The notes under the pieces: generated by a model
The model's input: only the letters and a program-made list of their open reading frames with translations
Databases searched by the model: none
What the model was told of the DNA's origin: nothing
Assembly (NCBI GenBank): GCA_026210745.1
Contig: CP110630.1
Location: 4,278,001 to 4,342,000 of the forward strand
Length of the DNA: 64,000 nt
DNA from: Exobasidium rhododendri
Taxonomy: Eukaryota; Basidiomycota; Exobasidiomycetes; Exobasidiales; Exobasidiaceae
Direction of reading: 5' to 3'
In this document: positions 45,698-57,002 of the stretch, in pieces
Numbering within the stretch: the first letter of the stretch is position 1
How the letters are laid out: the number at the start of each line of letters is the position of its first letter
Made by a program: the position numbers and the translations under genes

Positions 45698-48600
45698 ATG
45701 GCCGACTACGAAAAGCACGCTGAAGCCGAAAAGGGCTCTGGCCCCATTGGATCAGCAAACGACGAGTACACCCAATTGATTGAATTTATTCGATCGCAAA
45801 AGACTGCCACCGCTGACGAAGAAGGCGGCAACGACACCCACATCGTGAAGAAGCGCAGCTTCCTCACTCCTTGGAAAGTCAAGGAAATCCGAGTGAACAA
45901 GAATGGTGAAGCCGAAGAAGTCGCTGCCAAGGTCCCTACCTCTTGGTGAGTACCTGCTTGTCGCTGAAATGCACAAGGCGAGAGCTTGAATGCTGACACC
46001 CATCACTTCTTTTACTTGCCAGGCTCGAAACTGATATGGCTCGCGGTCTTAATGACAGTGAAGTGCAAAAGCGTCGTGCTGCCTTCGGATGGAACGAATT
46101 GGAGAGTCCCTCTGAGAACTTGTTCCTCAAGTTTGTTGGTTTCTTCAAGGGTCCCATTCTGTACGCCATGGAGTTGGCCGTTGTCTTGGCCGGTGGTCTT
46201 CAAGAATGGATTGATTTCGGTGTCATTATTGCTATCTTGCTCATGAACGCTTTCGTCGGTTGGTACCAAGAAAAGCAAGCTGGTGACATTGTCGCTCAAC
46301 TAAAGGCTGGTATTGCTCTACGAACAACTGTTGTCCGAGATGGTCAAGAACATGAAATCGAAGCTCGTGATTTGGTACCCGGTGACATTGTCGTCGCTGA
46401 AGACGGAAAGACTGTCCCTTGCGATGGTCGACTTTTGGCTGATTACGATGACAAGGACTTGAGTGGCGCCAATGCTATCCGTGAAAAGATGGAAGCCTCC
46501 AAGCGACATGGTGCCGGTGAAGACGAAGATGAAGGTATCGACAAGGGTCCCGCCATCATTGCATGTGATCAATCTGCTATTACTGGTGAATCTCTGGCCG
46601 TCGACAAGCACATTGGTGACACTGTCTTCTACACTACTGGTTGCAAGCGTGGTAAAGCTTACATCTTGGTCACTGATATTGCCAAGCAGACCTTTGTCGG
46701 TCGTACTGCCGCTCTTGTCTTGGGAGGTGACAGCAAGGGACATTTCCAAATTGTCATGGACAGCATTGGATCCACTCTTTTGATTCTCGTACTCGTCTTC
46801 ATCTTGATGTTCTGGATCTCTGGATTCTTCCGACACACTCTCATCACTACACCAAAGGACAACAATTTGCTCATCTACACTCTTATCTTCCTCGTTATCG
46901 GTGTACCCGTCGGTCTTCCTTGTGTCACCACTACCACCATGGCTGTCGGAGCTGCTTACTTGGCCAAGAGACAAGCTATTGTCCAAAAGCTTACCGCCAT
47001 TGAATCGCTTGCCGGTGTAGATGTTCTTTGCTCTGACAAGACCGGAACTCTGACTGCCAACAAGCTGTCCATTCACGAGCCTTTCACCTCCGAAGGTGTC
47101 GACGTCAACTTCATGATGGCCGTTGCCGCTCTTGCCTCTTCTCACAATCTCAAGTCTTTGGACCCCATTGACAAGGTCACCATTTCCACCCTCAAGGACT
47201 ACCCCGGTGCTCAAGAAGAACTTGCCAGTGGATGGACTACACACAAATTCATTCCTTTCGACCCCGTCTCCAAGCGAATCACTGCCGAAGTCGAGAAGGA
47301 TGGTAAACAATACGTTGCCGCCAAGGGTGCACCCAATGCTATCTTGAAGCTTTGCGCACCTGACAAGGAAACTGCTGACCAATACCGAAAGATTGCTGGT
47401 GACTTTGCTTCTCGTGGTTTCCGATCACTCGGAGTTGCGCTCAACACGGATGGAAAGTGGAAGCTACTCGGTCTCTTGCCCATGTTTGACCCTCCTCGTT
47501 CGGACACTGCTGCCACGATTGCTGAAGCTCAAACATTGGGAGTCAGTGTCAAGATGTTGACTGGTGACGCCGTTGCTATTGCCAAGGAAACCTGTAAGAT
47601 GCTTGCCCTCGGAACAAAGGTATACGACTCTCAACGATTGATTGGATCCGGTGGAATGACTGGATCTGCTATTCACGACTTCGTCGAAGCTGCTGATGGA
47701 TTTGCCGAAGTTTTCCCCGAACACAAGTACCAGGTAGTCGAGATGTTGCAGAACCGTGGTCACTTGACTGCCATGACTGGAGATGGTGTCAACGATGCCC
47801 CCTCTCTCAAGAAAGCTGATTGTGGTATTGCCGTCGAAGGTGCCTCTGATGCTGCTCGATCTGCCGCCGATGTCGTCTTCTTGGACGAAGGTCTTTCCAC
47901 CATCATTACTTCGATCAAGGTTGCCCGTCAAATCTTCCACCGAATGAAGGCTTACATTCAATACCGTATCTCGCTCTGTATTCATTTGGAAGTATACTTG
48001 GTCTTGTCGATTATCATCTTGGACGAAGTCATCCGAGCTGAATTGATTGTCTTCATCGCCCTGTTTGCCGATGTCGCCACCATTGCCATTGCTTACGACA
48101 ATGCCCCTCACGCTCGTCAACCCGTCGAATGGCAACTACCAAAGATCTGGGTCATCTCCACTGTCCTTGGTCTCCTCTTGGCCGCTGGTACTTGGATCCT
48201 CCGTGGAACTCTCTTCCTGCACAACGGTGGTGTCATCCAGAACTTCGGTAACACGCAAGAGATTCTGTTCTTGGAAGTTTCGCTCACTGAAAATTGGCTC
48301 ATCTTCGTTACCCGATTGGGTGGTGGAGAATCGGACATTACTCTTCCATCATGGCAATTGGTCGGTGCCGTCTTAGCTGTCGACGCCATCTCTACCCTCT
48401 TCTGTCTCTTTGGATGGCTCTCTGGTGCACCCCACCGAAACCCCCTTACCGCTCCTCACGGTGGTTGGACCGATATCGTTACTGTTGTCCGAGTCTGGGC
48501 TTACTCCATCGGAGTCACCATCGTCATCGCACTCATTTACTACATCCTCTCAAGAGTCTCCGCTCTGGACCGATTGGGACGACGCAAGGTCGGACAAAAG

Positions 48601-48720
48601 AACGAGATGCTCGAAGACTTCTTCACCAACTTGCAACGACTCACCATCGTTCACGAAAAGGACGCAGAAGGTCACGACCTTTATGCCTTCCAGACTCGTC
48701 TCGATGTCGAAGACGACTAG
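45698..48720 (+). CDS. PMA1: plasma-membrane H+-ATPase (P3A type), two exons
   Basis: Exons 45698-45945 and 46023-48720 give 981 residues. The enzyme pumps protons out across the plasma membrane at the cost of ATP and powers nutrient uptake. Motifs in order: actuator TGES loop (SAITGESLAVDKH, near 266), FLVIGVPVGLPCV in TM4, phosphorylation site CSDKTGTLT (Asp near 421), KGAPNA, LTGDAVAIAKET, and the hinge TGDGVNDAPSLKKADCGIAV. Ten membrane helices are expected. The actuator domain has an acidic insertion (GEDEDEGIDKGP) between DGRLLADY and the TGES loop, which I recall as usual for basidiomycete pumps. Codon choice is strikingly biased (many GCC/GTC/AAG/TTC/GGT codons), as for a very abundant protein and unlike the neighbours. 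The C-terminal tail lies after DFFTNLQRLTIVHEKD and is short. Confidence 0.97.
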
Positions 48721-49315
48721 ATGCACTACTCTCTTTTGGCCTTCTATCAACGTTTCTAAACGGATCGTTGACCGTCTGTCTCTTCTTTCATAAGATTTCC
48801 CCTTCATCTTCTCTTTATCATTACCCCTTTTACCCTTTTTCTCTTTGTTCCATAGAGCGGCGACGAATAAAGTCTGCAGCCTTCTTACTTCGAATTTAAT
48901 CGACCTTCAATCTTTGTTTCTCTTTTCTGTCACTTCTCTACTCGAAGCCTAATCATCATACGTAGTAAGCTCTTCACTGTGTCGCACACAATATACATAA
49001 ATACGATCGCCCTCCGTTCCGTCTGTCTTGTGATACAATTGAAATGAACGGTAAAAGAGGGGAGGCGCAAGGTGTCTGCAGCCGGAAGAACTGCGTGGCC
49101 TACTCACCGTAGTGATGATGGCAGGGGGTGGAACAGTAAGAGGGAGAAGTACCGACTGGCACGCGCGAGTCGAAAGGAACAGTAAGACCTCCTCCACCCT
49201 GGCCCACTCGATAATCCCTCCTCCCCTCCTCCTATTACATACCCTTTAGTAGGCTTACGAGGAAGTGTTTCTCCCCTAAAACCCCCTCCTCGCCCGCTTG
49301 GCAGCCTGTTCAGCC
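48721..49315. other. PMA1 3' region and DUF4112 promoter
   Basis: About 595 bp between two plus-strand genes. The first 250 bases are pyrimidine-rich with an AATAAA signal near 48865, fitting the PMA1 3' UTR. The rest should hold the next promoter. No gene is visible on either strand. Confidence 0.55.
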
Positions 49316-51203
49316 ATGTCATTAGTGGGCCTGCTGCTGAACCCAATCAGATCACTACTGGGCTCATCGATCAGAGCCGTATTTGAACCGGAAGTGCGCC
49401 ATAATCCAACAGTGATCGATGCAAATGCTCAATCTGACGATGACAACCGATTCAGGAAGGAAGAAGTGTACGGATTTGCGCCGCAATATGTCGTGCCACT
49501 ACGTAAGCCTAGGACCGATGCAGAGGCGCAAAGGCTGTATAATCATATTCGAACGGTGTCGTGGTATCTAGATGCTATACCCTTACTAGGAAGGAAACTT
49601 CCATTCAATATTGGGATCGAAGTGAGTCATTCACGAGTGTGTGTCCTGGATATAGAGTAGTGGGGAGAGAGGCTAACATTCTGCTTGCGTTGAAAGTCCA
49701 TCATTGGAATTATTCCAGGTGTCGGTGATTACATTGGGATGCTCCTATCCCTCTACACTTTCATGCTGTGTACACTTTTCGGACTGCCTCTCGGTATCTT
49801 GGGTATGATGGTGAGCATGGAGAATCAGATTCTGGAAAATGTATGCTTTCCGTTCCTTGATGTACAATCGATTGATCTTCTTGGTTCACTATCTGCAGAT
49901 TGTAAATATCGTCATCGATGCTTTTGTCGGACTGATCCCTTTTGTCGGAGATGCGCTAGACATTGCTTTCAAGGCGAATCTACGAAACGTCAGCCTACTT
50001 GAGGACCATTTCATCACTACAAAGGGATCCTGTTCCGCTGGTCGATTCAATCTCGCCTTTCCACCTTCCGACTCCTTTTTGCCTTCTGATTCACCACAGA
50101 GGCAGAGGGAGATGCCGAATCTGTCGTCTGGCAACTACTCCACCGGCCTACGACAGGGACAGACTTCGCAAAGGACCGGCTGGGCTTCGACTTCTTCTTC
50201 TTCTTCCTCATCATCAATACCGTCATCGTCAGCAGCGCCTCGTCGTAGCTTCTTGGGCCAGTATTTTCGTGAGGGGACAATGAAGAAGGTAGAGTCAGGA
50301 GAAGGGAAGCGAAGCGATTCGCTCTCCTTGTCGACTGCCACCATTGTCCCGAATGAAATCTTTACTACTATGAGGTACGAGCAAGACGGAATCGGTCTGA
50401 GTGACATGTGTACCGCTTTGCCGGTCATGGCCAAGGCGACACTTGAGGAAAGAGGAAACTTTGACGTCAAATTGGAGAGACAGATACCACTCCTTGATCG
50501 ACACCTTTCGAGGCTACAACTGAGCACGCAAAGCATGAAAGCTCAATTCGCTGAAGAGTGGCGTCACTGTCAAATGCCAGATCGAGAAGCAATACAGAAA
50601 ATGATTGTGAAGGAAGCGGGGATGGATTCGGTCAAGAAGGGGCCTCGTAGGAGGATGCGGGTGAGCATCGATCGACTCGGCACCTTGCGAGTGGAAAGCT
50701 TTGCCATGAGCACAGGTAGCAATACCCAATCTCCGCTAACTGCACGTCTCGATGTACAACCAGTCGAGCTCGTGGGAGATAAGGCCATGCTGCCTTTTCA
50801 ACACAAGACAGACCAACGTGGCATGTACGACTCGGCTCGACAGAGAGTGAATGCAAATCTTGGAATGCCGTCATTGGATGGCGCCGACAGTCTCTCGATC
50901 GTAAGACCCTGCTTTGATGTGCTGATGTTGCATACTCTAGACGACAAAAGACTCGTGCTCACCGAAAGCAGCATAGCGAATATTCTCTTGCAAGACCATC
51001 GAATCGGACTAGTCTTCACACCAGTGGCTGCCGATCGTCCACTCTTGTCAGGGCTGATGAGGCAGGAACTACTCGCTCAAGGACTGATCGTTGAGAAGGA
51101 TCTCCTCATCGACAGAGTCAAGGCCGACGTACGGAGTGGAGATGCTACGTTGTATCTATGCAATGCTCTGCGAGGAATCATCTCTATTACACTTGTTGAC
51201 TAA
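49316..51203 (+). CDS. DUF4112-domain membrane protein, three exons
   Basis: Exons 49316-49621, 49697-49810 and 49899-51203 give 574 residues. Residues about 80-205 are a DUF4112 domain: DAIPLLGRKLPFNIGIESIIGIIPGVGDYIGMLLSLY, GLPLGILGMM, then IVNIVIDAFVGLIPFVGDALDIAFKANLRNVSLLE. Two GxGD-type hairpins with membrane helices repeat (PGVGDYIG and PFVGDALD). Fungal members are usually 150-350 residues. Here a 370-residue hydrophilic C-terminal part follows, with Ser-rich linker and a moderately ordered segment (LEEWRHC-type helices, then VSIDRLGTLRVESFAM and VELVGDKAMLPF) that I do not recognise. No function is established for the family. The two small introns interrupt the conserved domain and both keep frame. 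Confidence 0.87.
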
Positions 51204-51342
51204 TAAGATTGTTTGTTTAAGAAAATTGCAATCACGACATAACGCAGTGATAGCAGCAGGACTGCACTTCTGATGCAGTAGTAAGGGTTTGCGTATTGTA
51301 CATGTGTGGCCTTTGGATCTACTATTTTACAGCGCATTACAT

Positions 51343-53537
51343 TTAGACATCATGGCTACTTATGATACCATCGAGCAGTAGTTCTTGTTTGGTGAGGAGC
51401 GGCGAGGAAGGAGCTTGTTGCATAGCCACTGAATCGGGGGAAAAGTGCGAATTTCCTTCTCCCGCTAGAAGCGACTTGGAATTGACGACTACAGCTCCTA
51501 TTGACGCTGACGGCGCCACGTCGTCATGACTTGGCTTCGTAGCTTTCACAAGGGAAGGTCGATTTGAAGGAAGGTCGCCATCACTTGCGACTCTCATTGT
51601 TCTTGACAGCGAGCTAGGTCTTCTACCGCCGGGAGGTCGAAGTGAGCTGTGACTAGCTTGAGGACGTATGCGACTGTGACGATGCTGATTATGATGATGA
51701 TTGTGGTGGTGATTATGGTGGTGGTGGTGGTGGTGATGATGAGAATCTGCGCGATGGTGCAGCACATCTGGCAAGGTGCCGTCTGGGATCGCTAGACTGA
51801 AAAAGATTGCCGGCACCAAGATGACTGAGGCTGCAATGCATAATTTGTGCATTACTTCCACCCAAGCTTCAATGATTGCTTCCCGAGTTTGTGATCCAAT
51901 AGGAAAGGAGAGTGCTACAGATAAACTGCCATAAATACTCTCCAACTCCTCTTGCGAGAGATCAGGTAATCGAACTGCTAACGCTCTTGGAAGGTCTCTA
52001 ATGAAAATCATACCTGCTATAGCCGAACCAATGGCTGCACCACATTCCGTCATCAAGAGCTCGATAGCTGTCACAATAGCCACATCAGAGTGTCGGACTA
52101 CACATTGAACTGCGACTTGCATGGTTATCGCGACAGAACCACCACCAATGCCTTGCAGCAATTGACAGAGAATCAGGAGCGGAGTTGGTGATAGATTAGA
52201 TCGGTATCGAACCATCATAGAGACACCAATCAATCGAACGACGATACCGCCGACCAACAAAAACTTGTACTTTCTCGTTGCTGCCATTGTCCATCCGACC
52301 AACAGTCCAAAGATCGTCGAAGTGACATTTTGAGTAGATGCAAAGTAGCCTGTCTTTGTCTGATCCCAACCCTTCAATACCTGTATGAATGCGCTGAGGT
52401 ACGTCCAGCTGAGATAGAAGCTGGCAAAGTCTAAGACCCCCACCAAGCAAATGCAGACGACGCTTGTATTGGTAAGAAAGCGGTAAGGTAAGATGGGCGT
52501 CTTGGCTTTACTTTCCCACCAAGTAAAGAGAGCCAAGACCACGGCACTTGCGCTCAGTAGCTGTCTGACGGAAGCTGGAAAAGTAAGAGAAAAGGGAAAG
52601 CAAAATTTGAGCAAAGCGTCGTCTATCGCTCTTCCCGCGTCAGCGACTCACCTATCTGGTGGAGACCCAGACCTGACTCTGACAACGGCACGAGCAGTAG
52701 CAAGAACCCGACACTAAAGAGAAGTAATCCCATAGCATCTATTTCGCTCCCCAACTCCACGATGCCCTTCCAGAAGGTATGCCTACGAATCGGATTGCGA
52801 GCAAGTAGACCCGCCTTTCTTGCTCTTCGTTGACCAACAACGAGAGTGATCAGTAATGGTAATGCAGAAATCGGAAGAATAATGGTCCATAGAAAGAATC
52901 CAAATCTCCATCCCTTTGTGTTCATGACTACTTCTACTAAAGGGCCAGCAACGGCAAAATTGATAAGATAAGGTAAGTTGACAATTCCAATCACTAAACC
53001 TCTCCATTTCGCCGTTGTTGAGTCTGCAATGATGATGGATTGCAAGACTTGAATTCCTGTGTTCCCAGTAGCCTGAAAAACGATACCGCCAATTAATCTG
53101 GGAAGGGACGGTGCCGTTGATATTATGACATAGCCAAAGACATAGAATGCTAGGCTGATAAGATACGCTTCTGCTCTTCCAAAAACATCTGAGATTTTGG
53201 CGATTGGTGGTTTGGCAATTGCAAAACAGAGCTGCTGAATGATTGCAATTGTGCTGAAAGAGGCCAAAGCACCAAATTCACTACAAGCAAAATTGAGGTA
53301 TAGAAAGCCGGTATTGGCATCCAGAGATGTGACGTATGCCACGCAGAAGATGGAAAAATAAATGAGAATATACGACCGCCTTCTTTTCTTCCACGAAGCC
53401 TGTAAACCTGCTGCATATTGGACTGTCGCTACTGACTCGTAGCTACTGCCATGCTCATCCAGTCTCGCCAAAGCAGGCGATAACGAAGGGAGAGATGAAG
53501 CGCTCTCCACATCAATCGCTGCCGTATCACTCCCCAT
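51343..53537 (-). CDS. siderophore-type MFS transporter with His-rich C-terminal tail, two exons
   Basis: Exons 53537-52652 and 52574-51343 give 705 residues. About fourteen membrane helices and motifs of the ARN/Sit/Mir family are visible: YVTSLDANTGFLYLNFACSEF in TM1, KISDVFGRAEAYLISL after TM2, ADSTTAKWRGLVIGIVNLPYLINFAVAGPLV in TM4-5, and TYLSAFIQVLKGWDQTKTGY and MTECGAAIGSAIAGMIF later. These carriers import Fe(III)-siderophores or related compounds with protons. The C-terminal tail is unusual: after LPDVLHHRADS, residues about 568-592 are nearly all His with Asn/Gln spacers, followed by a Ser/Pro-rich cytosolic region. Regulation by iron is expected from the family; GATA sites were not examined in detail. 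Substrate specificity is unknown. Confidence 0.87.
51690..51755 (-). repeat. imperfect CAT/CAC repeat coding a His-rich tract
   Basis: Repeated CAC/CAT codons broken by AAT and CAG encode a histidine-rich stretch in the cytosolic tail of the siderophore-type transporter. It is in frame with the upstream carrier domain. Confidence 0.9.
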
Positions 53538-53918
53538 TCTAGCCAGCCGAGGGCCGATGAAAAGGGAGAGTAGGGCTGTCGCTCCCCTATTTGAGGCAGA
53601 GGCGTGAAGGCGACGACAGGAATTTAGAGAGTGTTGATGAACTAATGTCGTCTTCCTCCCTTCGACATAATCTATCAGATCTCAGAAAGTGGAGAAGCCA
53701 CGTGGAATCTCAAATCTGATCAACGATGGATTACCGGTATGGCGGATATGGTAGAGATTGGATCCAAAATCTCCTCAGTCAAGGCTATTCCCTCCGAGGA
53801 TTTATGCAAAGTTTTTATTATCTATGTATATGACCTCGTCCAGAAGCAGATGCATGAGAGGGAGAAGGGAGGGGGATGCAGGTGAAAGAAGTCTAGGATC
53901 TAGTCAATCTAAAGAGTA
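53538..53918. other. tandem intergenic, transporter promoter and SDS22 3' UTR
   Basis: About 380 bp between two minus-strand genes. It should contain the promoter of the transporter gene. A GATA motif occurs (GTAGAGATTGGATC lies nearby, and TTATCTATG near 53820); iron-type GATA control is possible but not shown. No gene is seen. Confidence 0.4.
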
Positions 53919-55545
53919 CTATACGGGCCGTCTCACAAAGCTGAGAGACAAAAAAATGAGGCGGGTGAATAAGACGGCTCGATCTCATCAAGGCCGTTCT
54001 TCCTTTGCCGGGACTCACGTTGCGTCTATTTGCGAAATCTGAGGTAAAGATAGCATAATCTTCTTTCGATAACTGCTCCCCTCTGTCTTTTGAACAGGAT
54101 TGTTCTCCAAGTAGACTGTATTCAATTCAGGACAGGTGAGAGGTCCTAGTTGCGCCTCCAATGGAGCTATGGAGTCAATCTTGTTATCGTTGGCCCAGAA
54201 TTCGTTGAGTAGACGGAGATGTGCGATTCCTTCGATGGTCTGAATTCGATTACCTCCAATATCTAGCGTCGTTAGCTTGACGTTCTCGCTCAAGCCCTCG
54301 ATCTTTTCAAGACCGTTGTGGGAGAGGTACAGCTCTTCTAAATTGACGAGTCCTTCTAGATTCTCGATCTTTGTGATTCGATTGGACTGAATCGAGAGCG
54401 TCTTGAGCCTCTTCAGCTGAGAAAGGTGCTGCGAACGTATCATGTATCAGATTTTGTCACTGGCTCGACAAAGCAACAAGCAGGCCGGCATCTATTACGA
54501 CTCACTTCCAGCTTGGTGATCTTGTTCTTGCCCACCCACAGTTCCTCCAGCTGGGTGAGATGACCGAGATTTTCCAAGGACTGACAGACATACATTGACC
54601 TCATCAGTCTCGAGAAGACTCAAACGCTGCTAGCATCCAACACTCACTCGTAGCTTGTTTCCTCCTAGTTCCAAGCTTCTGAGAGAGGCGCTGAGGGGAG
54701 CGCCGAAGTCATCTGGTCGCACCTTGCTGATCTTGTTCTGTATCAAGTAGAGAGTCTGCAAATTGGATAGGTGAGATAAGTGTGAAATGTGTCGAATAGA
54801 ATTGAAAGAGTAATCAAGAGATCTGTAGTAGAAGACGCATTCTTCGTGTCAGTTCAAGTACGCTCTTCTTCCCTACCTCAAAATCCTCTATGCTCACTCG
54901 AGCTTCGTACAATTCTTGAGCACCTCTCCATAGGTCTTCTCCATTCCATTATCGTAGAGGTCTAGATCTGTCAACTCAGTCAGAGTACCAATGTCCTGAT
55001 CAGAGATCTTGCTAATCTCATTCTGTCGCAAAGAAAGGCTCCTCAGCGTCTTGCTGAACTTGGGCACTGACATTTTCCGAAGGGACCTCGTCGTAAGTCG
55101 CAAGTGAGTCAAATGTATCGTCTGTGCAAGTCCCAGTAAAATTTTGACAAGGGGGTTGCAAGTCATTGAAGTAAGCTAGACCGACTTTGCTTGTCGCTTC
55201 CCTTGCCGACAGCCTCATGCGCTGGCCCAGCTCGAGACTACTCACATCCTCATCCTCATCAAATTCGGCCAAGAGATCTTCGTCGTTGATTTCTCCAGCT
55301 TCCACAGTCCTCGCCTTGTCTTCTCCATCCTGCCCCGCTCCGTCCTCCTCTACCTGCTCTTCTTCGTCGTCATCGTCTGACTGAGCGCCCCGGGAGGGCT
55401 CCGCCTTCCGGCCTGCTCCATGGAAGACGGGAGGCGCACCAACGAGCTGTACCTGCTTCTTGATCGGCGTGCCCTCTGCCGCTGCTCTGCTGCTGCTGCT
55501 TGCTTGTGCTTCGCTTGGTTGTAGGATCGTCTTGTCGCCGTCCAT
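53919..55545 (-). CDS. SDS22: Sds22, leucine-rich-repeat regulator of protein phosphatase 1, six exons
   Basis: Exons 55545-55246, 55121-54898, 54822-54648, 54580-54506, 54428-54019 and 53940-53919 give 401 residues. Sds22 (PPP1R7) binds the PP1 catalytic subunit in nucleus and cytosol and guides its assembly and mitotic function. The N-terminal 110 residues are acidic and disordered. Then about eleven 22-residue LRRs follow, of the SDS22 subclass: LRSLSLRQNEISKI, LTDLDLYDNGM, LQTLYLIQNKISKV, LRSLELGGNKLR, LEELWVGKNKITKLE, LKTLSIQSNRITKIE, LEELYLSHNGLEKIE, and an LRR cap (CPELNTVYLENNPVQ, then SLPQISQIDATFVR). The final 22-nt exon supplies FVRRPV and completes the cap. Introns fall between repeats at similar phases. 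Confidence 0.94.
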
Positions 55546-56038
55546 TTTGTCAGGGAAGCGCTCAGTACGGGTATGGTGTTGTCGAACACAAGAGTGTAAA
55601 GTTCACTACGCCAAGTCTCTGATGTGAGTTAGGCCTAGGATGATCCCACACAACGAAGCAAGCGTGTACCCTTCCTTCGTGATTCTTCTCGTTGAGTAGC
55701 GTCGTTTAATTTACCCTTCCTGTACTGTACTTTTATACAAATTTAAGGATCGAATACCCACAGGGCGCTTACTGAAGCATTAGGCACACACTAGCCCGTA
55801 CGTTCCTTTTCCTAAGTCTTTCATGCCACATACCCACAAGCTTGCTATCCTTCAGGTGAATGCTCTCGTATTTAAGTAGTTGAAGTCAGCCTCAATACGG
55901 AGTCAGTCGACCAATCCATCAAGCAAGCTCACACTCCTTTTCTCTCCTCTACTCGCTTTTCCTTTCCCCTCTTTGGCACTCTCTTCTCTGGCCCTTCTTT
56001 ATTTCTTATTTTTTTTTTCCCCACACACGATCACTAGG
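55546..56038. promoter_or_regulatory. divergent promoter between SDS22 and the 2H phosphoesterase
   Basis: About 490 bp between divergent start codons. A TATA-like ACTTTTATACAAATTTAAG block sits near 55729-55747. The 110 bases before the plus-strand ATG (55925-56030) are almost pure pyrimidine on the plus strand, followed by CACTAG directly before the ATG. Confidence 0.5.
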
Positions 56039-56971
56039 ATGAGCATTCAATCGGCCACGTCGACAATATCGACGCAAGTCAGCTCTTCCTCCTGCCTTTC
56101 GTCAAGGTCCTACAGCTCTGCCTCCTCTTTCAGTACGAATGATCGATCACGCTTAATCACAACACCTCACCAAATTACACCAACGCCATCATCATCGTCA
56201 ACTTCTCAGCTTCGAGGGAGAACAAACGAAAAGCGGTCGAATTCTACGGAGGAGCATGTTTGTGTAGTGGCATTCCTGGTACGAAGCCAAGGTGGTACGG
56301 ATGGGGAAGAAACGATCGAAAGAATACAAGCGGTTCGGCAAAAGTTCGATCAAGCATACAGTCGCTGGGAGCCACACGTCACTTTGATTCCACCCTTTCT
56401 CATCCCGTTTGCCCCCTCTGAATCCAACACCGGCAGCAGTAGCTCTAGCACCAATTCGGGTCGTCTGAATCGTGATGCAGCAGGATCGATTAGCGAAGAG
56501 GATACGAGTACAAGCCGCAGTCCTCTCACTGAAACGCTCGATGAGATCAGTTCGATAGTACAGGTTGTCTGCAGTCAGCAGCATTTTGTGTCAATAACTT
56601 TTGATGAGGTCGATCACTTTCCACTAAGACACTACAGCACCTTTCACCTTCGACCGTCTGACTCAGTGGATAGCACACAATTTCTCCGCTTTCAAAAAGA
56701 GCTGGAACTCGCTGTGCCTCGAGCTCAAGAGAATTTGAGATTCAAGAGGAAGCAACAAAGGAATGCCTACAAACCCCACTTGACCTTGGGACAGGCTAAG
56801 AATGCACGAGTCAATCGAGAGTTAAGCCACCTGGCTGCAAAGATTCTTCCAACGCAAGCAGGATCGACTAGTGATCCATTCAAAGTCAAAGTGGACAAGA
56901 TCCAGCTGTTGGTCAAGCCAGTAAATCGAAGCGGACCATATGACATTTATCAAGAATTTAATCTGCCTTAG
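56039..56971 (+). CDS. 2H phosphoesterase (LigT / 2'-5' RNA ligase-like)
   Basis: The single exon encodes 310 residues. Two H-x-T motifs place it in the 2H superfamily: EPHVTLIPPF near residue 115 and KPHLTLGQ near residue 244, with the expected alternation of strands (VCVVAFLVR at the start, VDKIQLLVKPVNRSGPY near the end). Such enzymes act on 2',5'- or cyclic phosphodiester bonds of RNA or nucleotides. The first 70 residues are Ser/Thr-rich and disordered; a second Ser-rich insert of about 45 residues splits the domain after PFAPSES. Several in-frame codons lie upstream without ATG, and ATG 56039 follows a CACTAG that could be an acceptor, so a further 5' exon cannot be excluded. Specificity is not predictable. 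The stop lies only 31 bp from the coronin stop. Confidence 0.87.
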   Translation: MSIQSATSTISTQVSSSSCLSSRSYSSASSFSTNDRSRLITTPHQITPTPSSSSTSQLRGRTNEKRSNSTEEHVCVVAFLVRSQGGTDGEETIERIQAVRQKFDQAYSRWEPHVTLIPPFLIPFAPSESNTGSSSSSTNSGRLNRDAAGSISEEDTSTSRSPLTETLDEISSIVQVVCSQQHFVSITFDEVDHFPLRHYSTFHLRPSDSVDSTQFLRFQKELELAVPRAQENLRFKRKQQRNAYKPHLTLGQAKNARVNRELSHLAAKILPTQAGSTSDPFKVKVDKIQLLVKPVNRSGPYDIYQEFNLP

Positions 56972-57002
56972 AGAGCGTAGACGTCCACGCATCTACTCTT
57001 CC

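Noticed and set aside
46400-46620. Acidic insertion in the PMA1 actuator domain as an unspliced intron
   Set aside because: No GT...AG pair gives a frame-keeping removal, and similar insertions are known from basidiomycete pumps.
46318-47382. 354-codon minus-strand frame opposite PMA1
   Set aside because: Long antisense frames are expected opposite strongly codon-biased genes; the sequence (Ser/Asp/Gly/Val-rich) resembles no family.
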